Assembly: GCF_018398875.1 (NCBI RefSeq) | Contig: NZ_JAGWDK010000004.1 | Coordinates: forward strand, 326,482 to 390,481 | Source of the DNA: Bradyrhizobium sp. sGM-13 | Lineage (GTDB): Bacteria; Pseudomonadota; Alphaproteobacteria; Rhizobiales; Xanthobacteraceae | Direction of reading: 5' to 3' | DNA: 64,000 bases | Shown here: positions 28,898-37,631 of the stretch, one piece after another | Numbering within the stretch: position 1 is the first letter of the stretch | How the letters are laid out: each line of letters begins with the position of its first letter | The notes under the pieces: generated by a model | Database searches by the model: none | Seen by the model: only the letters and a program-made list of their open reading frames with translations | What the model was told of the DNA's origin: nothing | Program-made: the position numbers and the translations under genes

Positions 28898-29689
28898 TTA
28901 GATTGTCGATTCCGGCCACAACGCCTTTACGATCGCATCCAGCCCATCCGTCAGCGCCGCCGGCCCCGGTTGCAGGATGATTGTCGACTTGATTTCGACA
29001 ATGCGGTTGTTGCGCACGGCCGGGATATAACTCCAGCCCGAACGCTGCCGGATGCGGTCGGGCACCACCTTCTTGCCGCACCAGGACGCGAGGATCACGT
29101 CGGGCGCCGTGTCACGCACCGTATCCGACGAAATGATCCGGTTCTTGGCGGCCTGCTGAAACCGCAGCTTCGGCAGCGCGTCCTCGCCGCCGGCGATCTC
29201 GATCAGTTCGGAAACCCAGCCGATGCCGGAGATCAGCGGATCGTCCCATTCCTCGAAATACACCTTCGGCTTGGGCGAGGCGCGGGGCGTTGCTGCGATC
29301 CGCGCGAGGCGCTCTTCAAAGCCACGCGCGAGTTGATCGGCGCGCTCCGCCGCACCAACCATAGCGCCCACCGTGCGGATCATCGCGAGGATGCCCGCGA
29401 TGTCGCGCTGGTTGAAGACATGGACGGCGACGCCCGCGCGCACTAGGTCGGCAACGATGTTTGCTTGCAGATCGGAAAAGGCGAGCACGAGGTCGGGCTC
29501 AAGCGCCAGAATCTTTGGAATGTCCGCCGATATGAAGGCCGAGACCCGCGGCTTCTCGCGGCGGACCTGCGGCGGCCGCACCGCATAGCCGGAGACACCG
29601 ACGATGCGGTCCTGCTCGCCGAGCAGATACAGCGTCTCCACGGTCTCTTCGGTTAAGCAGACAACTCGGCGGGGCGGGAACTGGCGCAT
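28898..29689 (-). CDS. BtuF-like cobalamin/iron-siderophore binding protein without signal peptide
   Basis: 263 residues with the helical-backbone binding-protein (Fhu/BtuF) pattern: RRVVCLTEETVETLYLLGEQDRIVGVS, SADIPKILALEPDLVLAFSD, VYFEEWDDPLISGIGWVSELIEIAGG, and DVILASWCGKKVVPDRIRQRSGW. The sequence is like cobalamin-binding proteins of ABC importers, yet there is no export signal from ATG 29689; an ATG further upstream would not give one either. No transporter genes are adjacent. It may serve a cytoplasmic ligand role, or depend on a distant importer. Confidence 0.8.
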   Translation of the reverse strand: MRQFPPRRVVCLTEETVETLYLLGEQDRIVGVSGYAVRPPQVRREKPRVSAFISADIPKILALEPDLVLAFSDLQANIVADLVRAGVAVHVFNQRDIAGILAMIRTVGAMVGAAERADQLARGFEERLARIAATPRASPKPKVYFEEWDDPLISGIGWVSELIEIAGGEDALPKLRFQQAAKNRIISSDTVRDTAPDVILASWCGKKVVPDRIRQRSGWSYIPAVRNNRIVEIKSTIILQPGPAALTDGLDAIVKALWPESTI

Positions 29690-29813
29690 GCCGACGGTAT
29701 GCCGAATTTCGCGCGCCATGTCACGGCAGCCATTACCTCGGAGGTCATTGCCTGATTTACTGGCAGCCTCCATTCTGTTCAGGAAATCACTTCAAAGAAA
29801 AGCCGGAGGACGA

Positions 29814-30212
29814 ATGACGCCGCTCGAAAAGATCCAGTCGATGAAGATGCCGTTTGCGGAACTGAAGGGGGTAACCTTCACGGAAGCCGGAATGGATCGG
29901 GTGGTCGCCAGGATGCTGGTGCGGCCGGACCTCTGCACGCTGCGGAATACGATTCACGGCGGCGCGATCATGGCCCTTGCGGATTCAGTCGGCGCTGCCG
30001 CGACCGTCATCAATCTGCCCGAGGATGCCAAGGGCACCACCACGATCGAGAGCAAGACCAATTTTATCGGCGGTGCCAAGGAAGGGTCTACGGTGATTGC
30101 GACTGCCACACCGGTGCATCGGGGGCGCCGCACCCAAGTCTGGCAGACGCGGCTGGAGACCGAGGACGGCAAGCTGGTCGCGGTCGTGACGCAGACCCAG
30201 ATGGTGCTGTAG
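29814..30212 (+). CDS. PaaI family hot-dog thioesterase
   Basis: 132 residues forming one hot-dog fold: LCTLRNTIHGGAIMALADSVGAAATV contains the family's HGG(A) motif with Asp/Ser in the active helix, and TTTIESKTNFIGGAKEGSTVIA is the usual second strand set. It hydrolyses acyl- or aryl-CoA thioesters. GGAGG is 4 nt before ATG 29814. It converges with the aldoxime dehydratase gene (stops 2 nt apart) but need not be linked to it. Confidence 0.9.
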   Translation: MTPLEKIQSMKMPFAELKGVTFTEAGMDRVVARMLVRPDLCTLRNTIHGGAIMALADSVGAAATVINLPEDAKGTTTIESKTNFIGGAKEGSTVIATATPVHRGRRTQVWQTRLETEDGKLVAVVTQTQMVL

Positions 30213-30214
30213 CC

Positions 30215-31264
30215 TCAGGCCATCTCCACCTTCTGCACGGCGTTCAGCATTCCGGTTTGCGGGTGACAATCCACATATTCGAAGAGCTGTTCGTCGGCGC
30301 GGGCGACGGTGACCTCGTGGTACAGCCGCAGTTTTGCGGCCGGTCCCAGAGTCGACAGGTACTTCATGGCAGCGCCGAAAATCCTGACATGGGTCGGATG
30401 CGATTCAGCCCAGCGCTCCAGCGCCGATAGGCTTTTCCACCAGCTCATGCCGTAGGACTTTTCGGCTCTCGCGCCGTCAGGGCCGATGGCGGTCATGTAG
30501 CGGTTGGCGTAGCAGCCGATCGAACGTCCCTGGTCGCGGAGGAAGTCCATGCCTTCGCGCAGCACCGGCTCGACATCGCCGAGGTACATCTTGCGCTCCG
30601 CGGCTTCGGTATCGCCCCAATCCTGGCCCGAGCGGATCAGGCAGACATTGTCGTGTGGGATGATCCGGATACGCGCGCCCTCGCGAATGGCTCGCGCGGA
30701 ACCTGAGGGCGCCATCTCGCTGGTTTGGGACAACGGGATGCGATCGCGCATGCCACCCCAATAGGCGTGCTCCAACACTTCGCCGCTCATGCCGTCGGCG
30801 AGAACGGCCATGCCTTCCGGCCTTCCGAGCGAAGAGAACAGCGTCTCATAGCCCTCCACGGATGGATAAAGCGCCTCGATGAAAGTACCGCACCCGTTAT
30901 TGGTGCGTTGCTCGCCAGTCCAGCGCTCGCGCACGGCGGGAAACCAGCGATCGAATTTTTGCCGGTCATCCCAATAGGCCACCGTGACGACGTTGGTGAA
31001 GCCGGCCTCGTCGATATAGCTCGCGCTGTCCCAATGGGACGGGCCATCGGCGGCCGCGAAATCCGAAGCGAGCCGCACCAATGCCTGCTCCGCGGCGGCC
31101 GGGAGCGCGCCGCGGGATTGGATACCGAAATAGGCCATCACCACCCGCGTCACGCTTGGCTTGTGCCGCGCCACGAAGGACGGGTAGGGCGGCGCGTAAT
31201 CGTCACCGACGCGGCGGTGACGCGTTCGCGCGGTTTGCAGATGCGCAGGGATTGCGGATTCCAT
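30215..31264 (-). CDS. Aldoxime dehydratase (phenylacetaldoxime dehydratase family, heme enzyme)
   Basis: 349 residues, the size of Oxd enzymes, which use a heme to dehydrate aldoximes to nitriles. The sequence matches the family along its length, e.g. YFGIQSRG, DGPSHWDSASYIDEAGF, SLGRPEGMAVLADGMSGEVLEHAYWGGMRDRIPLSQ and ESHPTHVRIF. The heme-ligating and catalytic residues should be among Ser212 (RSGQDW), His292 (HPTH) and His316 (LYHEV), to be confirmed by alignment. AAGGAG precedes ATG 31264. It follows a nitrilase, 32 nt away in the same direction, forming an aldoxime to acid pathway. Confidence 0.9.
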   Translation of the reverse strand: MESAIPAHLQTARTRHRRVGDDYAPPYPSFVARHKPSVTRVVMAYFGIQSRGALPAAAEQALVRLASDFAAADGPSHWDSASYIDEAGFTNVVTVAYWDDRQKFDRWFPAVRERWTGEQRTNNGCGTFIEALYPSVEGYETLFSSLGRPEGMAVLADGMSGEVLEHAYWGGMRDRIPLSQTSEMAPSGSARAIREGARIRIIPHDNVCLIRSGQDWGDTEAAERKMYLGDVEPVLREGMDFLRDQGRSIGCYANRYMTAIGPDGARAEKSYGMSWWKSLSALERWAESHPTHVRIFGAAMKYLSTLGPAAKLRLYHEVTVARADEQLFEYVDCHPQTGMLNAVQKVEMA

Positions 31265-31296
31265 GGGCCTGCTCCTTCTCGAAAAAATGAAGTGCG

Positions 31297-32310
31297 TCAG
31301 GCCTGCAGCCTGATTTCGCTCATGACCTCGGCATCGACAGGAAGCGAGAAATGCTCGACGCGGTTGGCGCGCGTGGGGTTGAGCAGCAGCCGCGTGACGT
31401 CGGGCCGCGAATAATGCCCGGCCGGATCGGCGGCGTTCTTCGCTACCCCGATCATGCCGAGGTCGATGTCGGCATACAAAATTCCTTCCTGGTCAGGCGG
31501 AAGTTTCTCGGCCAGCGAACTGCCGTCCGGCCCGTAGATCACGGCGTGGCCGCCGCCGGCATGCAGGAAGGCATGCTTTTCAGGAGTGTCGCAGAGTTCG
31601 TCGATCATGGCCTGCGAAACGACAGCGCAGGGGCCGAGGAAAAAGCACGAGCCTTCGACCGCATAGACCTCGCTGGCGGCGTTGTTGACCTCATGGCCGA
31701 GCGCATGCGCGAACGGATCGTACAGCGAAAAGCTCGGCCAGGCGCCGACATGGACCTGTTCGTTCTGGGCGTACATCGCGTATTTCGACAGCGGCTGCAG
31801 ATGCTCCCAGCAGCACAATGCACCGAGCCGTCCGACGTCGGCTCGATCGTGAACGGCGAGATCGCTACCGTCGCCTTCACCGAACACGGTGCGTTCGGCA
31901 TGGGTCGGACGCAGCTTTCGACGCTTGGCAATGGTCTCGCCGTCAGGGCCGATCAGCCATTGCGCGATATAGAGACTTCCGCCGTTGCGTTCGGATAGTC
32001 CGAGCACCGCGGTCAGTTTGGCGCGCTTCACGGCTAGGCGGATCTTTTCCGCCTGCGGGCTGTCGAAGGCGAGCGAGTTGTCGAAGTAGCGCTGCACAAA
32101 GCCGCGGCCGATCGCCCAGGCCGGCGCGCCGAGCCAGATCTGCCATGGGTACCCGGGAATAAAGGTTTCGGGAAACGCGATCAGCTTGGCGCCTTGCGCG
32201 GCAGCCTCTTCGATCAGCGCGATGGTCTTGTCCACGGTTGCGTCGAGATCGAGAAAAACCGGCGCCGCCTGAACCACCGCCACCTTGTATTTCTGATGAA
32301 CCAGACCCAT
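31297..32310 (-). CDS. Nitrilase
   Basis: 337 residues of the carbon-nitrogen hydrolase superfamily, with the catalytic triad visible: Glu48 (FPETFIPGYP), Lys132 (KRRKLRPTHAER) and Cys167 (CCWEHLQPL). The CWEHLQPL motif marks true nitrilases rather than amidases, and the enzyme should hydrolyse a nitrile to acid plus ammonia. ATG 32310 has GGGAGGA 7 nt upstream; a longer frame is unconvincing. It lies between an AraC regulator and the aldoxime dehydratase, all in the same direction. Confidence 0.94.
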   Translation of the reverse strand: MGLVHQKYKVAVVQAAPVFLDLDATVDKTIALIEEAAAQGAKLIAFPETFIPGYPWQIWLGAPAWAIGRGFVQRYFDNSLAFDSPQAEKIRLAVKRAKLTAVLGLSERNGGSLYIAQWLIGPDGETIAKRRKLRPTHAERTVFGEGDGSDLAVHDRADVGRLGALCCWEHLQPLSKYAMYAQNEQVHVGAWPSFSLYDPFAHALGHEVNNAASEVYAVEGSCFFLGPCAVVSQAMIDELCDTPEKHAFLHAGGGHAVIYGPDGSSLAEKLPPDQEGILYADIDLGMIGVAKNAADPAGHYSRPDVTRLLLNPTRANRVEHFSLPVDAEVMSEIRLQA

Positions 32311-32483
32311 CGCATCGTCCTCCCGCATCGACAACTGACATTCGCTGATGCCAAGCCTACAGCCGTGGTCGCGCGCACCGCTTGTCCGCGGCGGAACGAA
32401 AACTTGTCTTAACCGGCAGGAGGACAGCGCTAAGCGGCGTCCGATGGGTGGGCGCAACGGGAAGGAGAGGTGAGGAAAAGACG

Positions 32484-33485
32484 TTACTTGCCCTGCTGCT
32501 CGCGCCATTCGCGCGGCGAGATGCCGAAGCGCTGCTTGAAGATGCGGCTGAAATGGGCGAGGTCGTTGAAGCCCCAGGCGAAGGCGATCTCGCCGATGTG
32601 CCGGGCCTGGTAGGCGGGATCGGCAAGATCTCGCTTGCAGCGCTCCAGCCGTTGCGCCTGCACATAGCTGCGGAACGAGGACTGTTCGGCGGCCATCAGA
32701 TCGCTGGCGTAACGCGGCGAGATTCCGACTGCGGCTGCAGCGCGCGGCAGCGACAGTTCGGGATCGGAAAGATGCGTCAGGATATGGTTCTTGAGGCGAT
32801 AGAGCAGCGCCGACCGGTGGGCCGACTGCTCCGGCATACGGCCATGCAGCCGGTCGGCAAGCGTCATCGCCAGCAGGTCGAGCGCCTGGTCGAGTAGGCG
32901 CGTTGCGGCGGCAGGATCAACCAGCTCGATCGTCTTGCTCACATTGCGCGCGAAATCATATGTCAGCCGTTCGAGCGGACGATCGCCTGCAAACGTCGTC
33001 GCGGTCAGACTATCGAACGAGCCGACGCGCTGTTGCAGCAGTTTGCGGGGCATCTGGAAAATGGTCTGCGAAAAGCTGTCGTCGAACCGCAGCTCGTAGG
33101 GGCGGGTGGTGTCGTAAATGACGAATTGTCCGGCGGAGACGACAGCCTCGCGGCCATCCTGGAACACGCCGTTCACGCCGTTGTTGCCCAGCGCCATCAG
33201 CACGAAATCTTCGCTGGCGCGGGATATTCGCGACGGCGTGCGGAATACCCGCTGTGCCGTGGAATCGACCTCCGTGAGCGCGACCGGTCCGATTCTGGAT
33301 TGCGACACCGAGCCCCAAAACGCGCCGCGCAGGTCCGATTTGCAGTCGAGCCCAACGAAGGTGTCGCACACGATGTCCTGCCACACCGCAAGCCGGCGCT
33401 CCGGAAGGCAAGATCTGGTGTCGAGCATGACAGCCACAATGGGTCTCCGCGAACCATCCGGGTGCGTTGCCGGGGCTTGGCGCAT
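32484..33485 (-). CDS. AraC family regulator (NphR-like), likely controls the nitrile genes
   Basis: 333 residues. An N-terminal AraC-binding-like domain (about 20-200, with GQFVIYDTTRPYELRFDDSFSQTIF) is followed by the AraC helix-turn-helix pair (residues about 230-330: LSLPRAAAAVGISPRYASDL, IGEIAFAWGFNDLAHFSRIFKQRFGISPREWR). The sensor domain is of the type found in NphR and related regulators of nitrilase/amidase genes. It ends 173 nt before the nitrilase in the same direction. A ligand such as an aldoxime, nitrile or acid is an inference from context. Confidence 0.9.
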   Translation of the reverse strand: MRQAPATHPDGSRRPIVAVMLDTRSCLPERRLAVWQDIVCDTFVGLDCKSDLRGAFWGSVSQSRIGPVALTEVDSTAQRVFRTPSRISRASEDFVLMALGNNGVNGVFQDGREAVVSAGQFVIYDTTRPYELRFDDSFSQTIFQMPRKLLQQRVGSFDSLTATTFAGDRPLERLTYDFARNVSKTIELVDPAAATRLLDQALDLLAMTLADRLHGRMPEQSAHRSALLYRLKNHILTHLSDPELSLPRAAAAVGISPRYASDLMAAEQSSFRSYVQAQRLERCKRDLADPAYQARHIGEIAFAWGFNDLAHFSRIFKQRFGISPREWREQQGK

Positions 33486-33696
33486 CCAAAATAAGCAAGC
33501 CCCATGCCCACTTTGCGCCGGGCGACGAACCTTAACAATTGGTTAATGGCGGGTTGCCTAAATCACTGCAAACATTGCTGTTATTTAAGTCAGTACACGG
33601 CGCAATCCGGTCTTGAATTCGATGCTGCGCCGCACAATATGGGTAGTCTAGGGATTCGACGCCTCCTCGAGGGTTTTCTCAGAGGAGTTTTGGACT

Positions 33697-34329
33697 ATGT
33701 ACCTCACCGTTATTGCGGCTGCGCTTGCCGATAGCAGCGTGCGCACGCTGAGCCAGCAGGAAGAACTGCCGCTATTGCGCGATCACCTGCTGCGGCTCGA
33801 CCGCACCAGCCGCCGCGATCGTTTCCATGGCTTCATGGATGACAGCTTCATTGAGCGCTACGCCGAGAAATGCGCCAATGACGGCACGACGATCATCGCC
33901 TTCTTTGAAAACGCCGTGGTTCGCGGAGCGGCGGAGCTGCATCCGCCGGACCAGTCACCGGATTCGCTTCCCGAGATCGCTTTCAGCGTCGAAACGTCCG
34001 TGCGGCGTCGCGGCGTCGGCAGCATCCTGTTCCGCAAGCTGATCAAGGAAGCACGCGCCAAGGGCTATAAAAGCCTGCGGATCACTACCGGCGCGCAGAA
34101 CGAGGCGATGCGCGCGCTCGCCAGCAAGTTCGGCGCGCAGCTTGTATTCCGCCACGGCGAATCCACCGGCACGATCGATCTGACGAAGTATGATCAGGCC
34201 GAACTTGCGACGTCCTGGATCGAGAGCGTGCTGAAGACGATGCGTGCGGTGGTAGCTTTTAACCGCGCTTATCGGCGAATGCTGCTTCGTATGGCCGGGA
34301 CCGCCCCGTCCGAGTGGGGGGCGTCTTAA
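33697..34329 (+). CDS. GNAT family N-acetyltransferase
   Basis: 210 residues. The GNAT core is at about 60-150, with the acetyl-CoA loop IAFSVETSVRRRGVGSILFRKLIKEARAKGYKSLRI (R-R-x-G-V-G-S). The C-terminal 45 residues (SWIESVLKTMRAVVAFNRAYRRMLLRM) form an extra basic amphipathic helix. Substrate is unknown. AGAGGAG stands 9 nt before ATG 33697, and a strong terminator follows. Confidence 0.9.
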   Translation: MYLTVIAAALADSSVRTLSQQEELPLLRDHLLRLDRTSRRDRFHGFMDDSFIERYAEKCANDGTTIIAFFENAVVRGAAELHPPDQSPDSLPEIAFSVETSVRRRGVGSILFRKLIKEARAKGYKSLRITTGAQNEAMRALASKFGAQLVFRHGESTGTIDLTKYDQAELATSWIESVLKTMRAVVAFNRAYRRMLLRMAGTAPSEWGAS

Positions 34330-34351
34330 GGCGATCCGTACGTTCAATCTC

Positions 34352-34381
34352 GAGAATTGCCCAAAGCCTTGGGCAATTCTC
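34352..34381 (+). terminator. Terminator hairpin after the GNAT gene
   Basis: GAGAATTGCCCAA - AGCC - TTGGGCAATTCTC is a perfect 13-bp stem with a 4-nt loop, 22 nt after the GNAT stop. No long T-run follows, so it may act on both converging transcripts. Confidence 0.7.
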
Positions 34382-34408
34382 CGCGCAATTCAGATAATCG
34401 CCGGCTTG

Positions 34409-34711
34409 TCAGGTGCCGGTACGCTTGTCATTGCCAAAACGCCTGACGACGCGGCGCTCGACCACGACCGAACGCTGTGCGCCTTGCTCGCCTGTGATGA
34501 CGCGGGTGGCCGATCGTGCCAGCGCACGGCCGGTCTTCTTCACTTCAGCCAGCACTTCCTCATAAGGCAGGCCCATCAGCGCGGCGGCGATTTCCGCCTG
34601 CTGCTGCTGATCGTCGGTGATCCCGACCGCGGCGAAGATTGCCTCCTCTAGCGTCGGCGGATCCCGCCGAACACGTCGTGTGCCGTATTTCGTGTTCCAG
34701 TCTTCGCTCAT
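34409..34711 (-). CDS. Conserved-looking hypothetical protein (100 residues)
   Basis: 100 residues, predicted cytoplasmic, with no membrane segment. The N-terminal half is acidic/helical (TLEEAIFAAVGITDDQQQQAEIAAALMGLPYEEVLAEVKKTGRALAR) and the tail is Arg-rich (VVVERRVVRRFGNDKRTGT). Codon use and an ATG with clean upstream context support coding. I do not recognise the family. The helical start with basic tail could suit nucleic-acid or protein binding, but this is only composition. Confidence 0.6.
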   Translation of the reverse strand: MSEDWNTKYGTRRVRRDPPTLEEAIFAAVGITDDQQQQAEIAAALMGLPYEEVLAEVKKTGRALARSATRVITGEQGAQRSVVVERRVVRRFGNDKRTGT

Positions 34712-34852
34712 AGGCGCCTCGCATTTGATTGCGGAGATACCTAGGTGCCCTAATGCTGCATTGCAATATCAATTTCGCTCGGCAATACAGCCATGCGTCT
34801 AAAATCTTTCAAGTCCGGTAGCGCGTACGGTTCGGTGTCACCGTGCTTGCCA

Positions 34853-35539
34853 TCATGGCGAGGGATTGCCGGCGACAGCCAGATCCAGCGGCTGTTGCGG
34901 CCAGCGCTTCAGGGCGGCATGGCCGGCATCAGTCAGCACGTAGATGCCGCGCTCGGCGCGATCGAACCAGCCATAAACATTATGCAAGAGGATTTTTCCG
35001 GCATCGGGAATCTCCGCCCGCAGATCCCTGACGCGCCGCGGCCCGCCTGACAGCGCGGAGGCACAGGCCAGCGCCTGCTGACGGTAGGCCGTCATGATCG
35101 GCGCACGCGTCGATCCGCCCATGACGGGATCGCCCTTGCGCTTCTGGTGCTCCGCGATCAGCCGCGAGCGCTTTTTGGGATCGCGGCGGGGCGCTGATGT
35201 CGGTGGCTTGACGAGCACTTCCACATCGCCGGTATTGGTGACAGCGAGCATGCCGAAGCCAAGCCGGCGGCAGAGGTTGCGATACCGCGCGTCGCTTTCG
35301 CGGCCCTTGCCGCGGGCGGATAATTTAGCCGCAAGCCAGACCTCGTCGGCAGCGCCGGCGCGATCGACCGCCTGCAGGATCAGTTCCAGGTTGAAGGAAA
35401 GCTTGAGTTCGCCGATCACCACGATCGGCGGATCGTCGCCACTCAGCGCCACGAGATCGCAGCCGCCGACCTCGCCTTTGACGGTGAAGCCGAGCTTTTC
35501 GAGGAAGCGTTTGACGGGAAGATAAAGTGCGGTTTCCAA
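34853..35539 (-). CDS. DUF2161 protein, putative PD-(D/E)XK nuclease-fold enzyme
   Basis: 228 residues from TTG 35539, with CGGAG 6 nt upstream. The first 110 residues show the PD-(D/E)XK arrangement: GEVGGCDLVAL (Asp), then VVIGELKLSF (Glu-x-Lys), then a helix with QAVDRAGAADEVWLAAK. This family is described as putative PD-(D/E)XK phosphodiesterases. The C-terminal part (about 150-228) looks like a winged-helix (LRAEIPDAGKILLHNVYGWFDRAERGIYVLTDAG). No partner restriction or repair gene is nearby. Confidence 0.8.
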   Translation of the reverse strand: METALYLPVKRFLEKLGFTVKGEVGGCDLVALSGDDPPIVVIGELKLSFNLELILQAVDRAGAADEVWLAAKLSARGKGRESDARYRNLCRRLGFGMLAVTNTGDVEVLVKPPTSAPRRDPKKRSRLIAEHQKRKGDPVMGGSTRAPIMTAYRQQALACASALSGGPRRVRDLRAEIPDAGKILLHNVYGWFDRAERGIYVLTDAGHAALKRWPQQPLDLAVAGNPSP

Positions 35540-35733
35540 GGCAGGCTCCGGCGGCGCTGGCTGCCGCGACTCAACACGCCGAGCCTAGCCCAATTCCGGC
35601 AAAGCGTTTGATCGGATAGCCCCGGAGCGGCTATTGTCGGAGCGGGGACAAGGCCAGCGGCAGTTTGAGGGAACCTGCGAATCGACCGTTCGCGGGCCAC
35701 AGGCATTTGTCGCTCCCACAGCGAGTAGGCGCG

Positions 35734-36443
35734 TTGCAAGGGCTATACAAATTCCGCTTCACCACGGCCCGCGGCACGGGCAGCGGCGTGATGTTTGCGA
35801 CATCGGGCGGCAGACTATACGGCGGCGATTCCGGCTCTTCCTTTGTCGGCCACTTCACCGAAACCGATGGCATCGTCTCTTGCGAGGTTACGATGTCGCG
35901 CCACTATCACGATCCCAAATACGTTCCGATGTTCGAAGTTGAACATGCCGTGATGAATTTCAGGGCGCGCCCCGCGGCGAGGAGTTTCATTTTAACGGCG
36001 GCAGCGCGGCCTTGCCCGGCATCCATTTCACGACGGTTCTGAGCCCTATCGATGATACCGATGCGCCGCCGCCTGGTACGGTCGGCCCTGAGGGGATCGG
36101 CAACGGGCTCTATTCGATCCACATTCGTATGCTCGACGGAATCGATGCCGGCAACACCGGTGTCATGATGCTGCAAGACGGCCGCATCAGGGGCGGCGAC
36201 GCGTTCTTCGACTATGTCGGGGCGTACACGGCGGCGAACGGCAGATGGAAGGGCGAACTCATCAACCGCGAGCATACCCCGGCCATGGGCGAACGGCCGG
36301 TGTTCGGCGGCCATGAAGTCGGCATCGGCTTTTCCGGCACGTATGACCGCGACAGTGCGGAAGGTGATGCCACCGCGCTCGTCGGCAAGCGCAGCATCCG
36401 ATTCAAGGCGGTGCTGCGAAAGCTTGTGGAAGTGGAGGGCTAA
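35734..36443 (+). pseudogene. Doubled GrlR-domain protein, frameshifted copy (paralogue 1)
   Basis: The frame starts near TTG 35734 (QGLYKFRF…) and breaks at the four-C run 35970-35973. Restoring one C joins …MNFRARP to RGEEFHFNGGSAALPGIHF and yields a protein colinear with the intact copies at 41520 and 43763. Downstream the frame is open to TAA 36443 and keeps GLYSIHIRMLDGID…GRIRGGDAFFDYVGAY. So the gene is a recently broken, complete copy or carries a sequencing error in a homopolymer. It overlaps the convergent SDR stop by 4 bases. Confidence 0.8.
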
Positions 36444-37120
36444 ACCCTCCCGTTCACCGGCAGCAGCGCGCCGGTGACGGCGCTTGCGGCGTCGCTGGCG
36501 AGGAACAGGATCACGTCGGCCAGTTCCTTCGGCGTCACCCATTTGGTGAAATCCGCGTTCGGCATGCTGGCGCGATTGGCCGCGGTGTCGATGATCGACG
36601 GCAGCACGGCATTGACCGTGATCTTGCCCTTGAGCTCGGCGGCGAGCGCCTCGGTGAGGCGGTGCACGCCGGCTTTAGAGGCGGCGTAGGCGCCCATGCC
36701 ACTGTCTGCCTGCAGCGCGCCCCTCGCGCCGATATTGACGATGCGGCCCGCGCCCGATGCGGCGAGATGCGGGATCGCCGCGCGCGAGGCGTTGAGCGCG
36801 GTCATGACGTTGAGCGCATACATCCGTTGCCAGGTCTTGGGATCACCCTCCGCCACCGTCTCGAAGGCAAAGCCGCCGGCGATGTTGATCAGCGCGTCGA
36901 GCTTGCCGAAATGCGCGGCCGCGGCGTTGATGGCCTTTTTGGCTACCGCGGCATCGGTGAGGTCGACGCCGCCGAGTTCGAACAGGTCGGCCGTGGCCGG
37001 GACTTGCGTCGGGGCATGGTCGACGCTCGCAATTCTTGCGCCCAGCGCCAGCGCTTCGTCCACGACCACCCGGCCGAGCGCACCCAGCGCGCCCGTCACG
37101 ACAATGACTTTTCCGTCCAT
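36440..37120 (-). CDS. SDR family oxidoreductase
   Basis: 226 residues of the classical short-chain dehydrogenase fold. The cofactor motif is VTGALGALGRVV (GxxxGxG variant). NIAG follows, and the catalytic Tyr-x-x-x-Lys appears as YAASKAG, with the Ser position occupied by NIGARGAL, where Gly/Ala replaces the usual Ser. The C-terminus VTGALLPVNGR is typical. ATG 37120 follows GGAGG. It converges with the broken GrlR-like gene. Substrate is unknown. Confidence 0.88.
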   Translation of the reverse strand: MDGKVIVVTGALGALGRVVVDEALALGARIASVDHAPTQVPATADLFELGGVDLTDAAVAKKAINAAAAHFGKLDALINIAGGFAFETVAEGDPKTWQRMYALNVMTALNASRAAIPHLAASGAGRIVNIGARGALQADSGMGAYAASKAGVHRLTEALAAELKGKITVNAVLPSIIDTAANRASMPNADFTKWVTPKELADVILFLASDAASAVTGALLPVNGRV

Positions 37121-37361
37121 GAAGGGCCTCCGCATGCGGATGAGGGAGCGCACCTTAACAGGAGATTTTCAATCCCAATGCGGCGAATTTCTGCATGAGC
37201 GTCAGTCTCGCCGGCCCAAATTGTCGCGGCCCGCGCTGGCTGGCGGTAGCGAGCTACATAGGGGCAGAGCCAAATCGATAAAATTTGCCGGAGTTCTGTA
37301 AGCCGTTTGCAGAATCCATTCGGTACAACAGGACTCCAACAAAAAGGCAGGGGGATTTGTC

Positions 37362-37562
37362 ATGGGTTTGCCGGATCATGGTTTACCGCTTGTTCAGCTT
37401 AAGGAGCAACGGCGCGACCTGGTTGTAGCGCTGCAGAATCGCAGCGGTCCGGTCTCGAGCTGGGAATTGATGCAGATCGCAGCGATCCAGCAGGCGATCT
37501 CGGCGTTCGAGGACGTCATCGCCGACCTCGACGCCGAACTGGAAATGGAAGCGGCGGCCTGA
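37362..37562 (+). CDS. Small hypothetical protein (66 residues)
   Basis: 66 residues from ATG 37362, with GGGGG 8 nt upstream. It is mostly two amphipathic helices (QLKEQRRDLVVALQ; LMQIAAIQQAISAFEDVIADLDAELEMEAA), a coiled-coil-like small soluble protein. I know no function. It stands alone between two other transcripts. Confidence 0.6.
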   Translation: MGLPDHGLPLVQLKEQRRDLVVALQNRSGPVSSWELMQIAAIQQAISAFEDVIADLDAELEMEAAA

Positions 37563-37631
37563 GCCGATAGCGCGCGCAGCTTTTTGGCCACGGTCTGCTT
37601 TACGACTTGCGCGTGGCGGATAAGATAGCGC

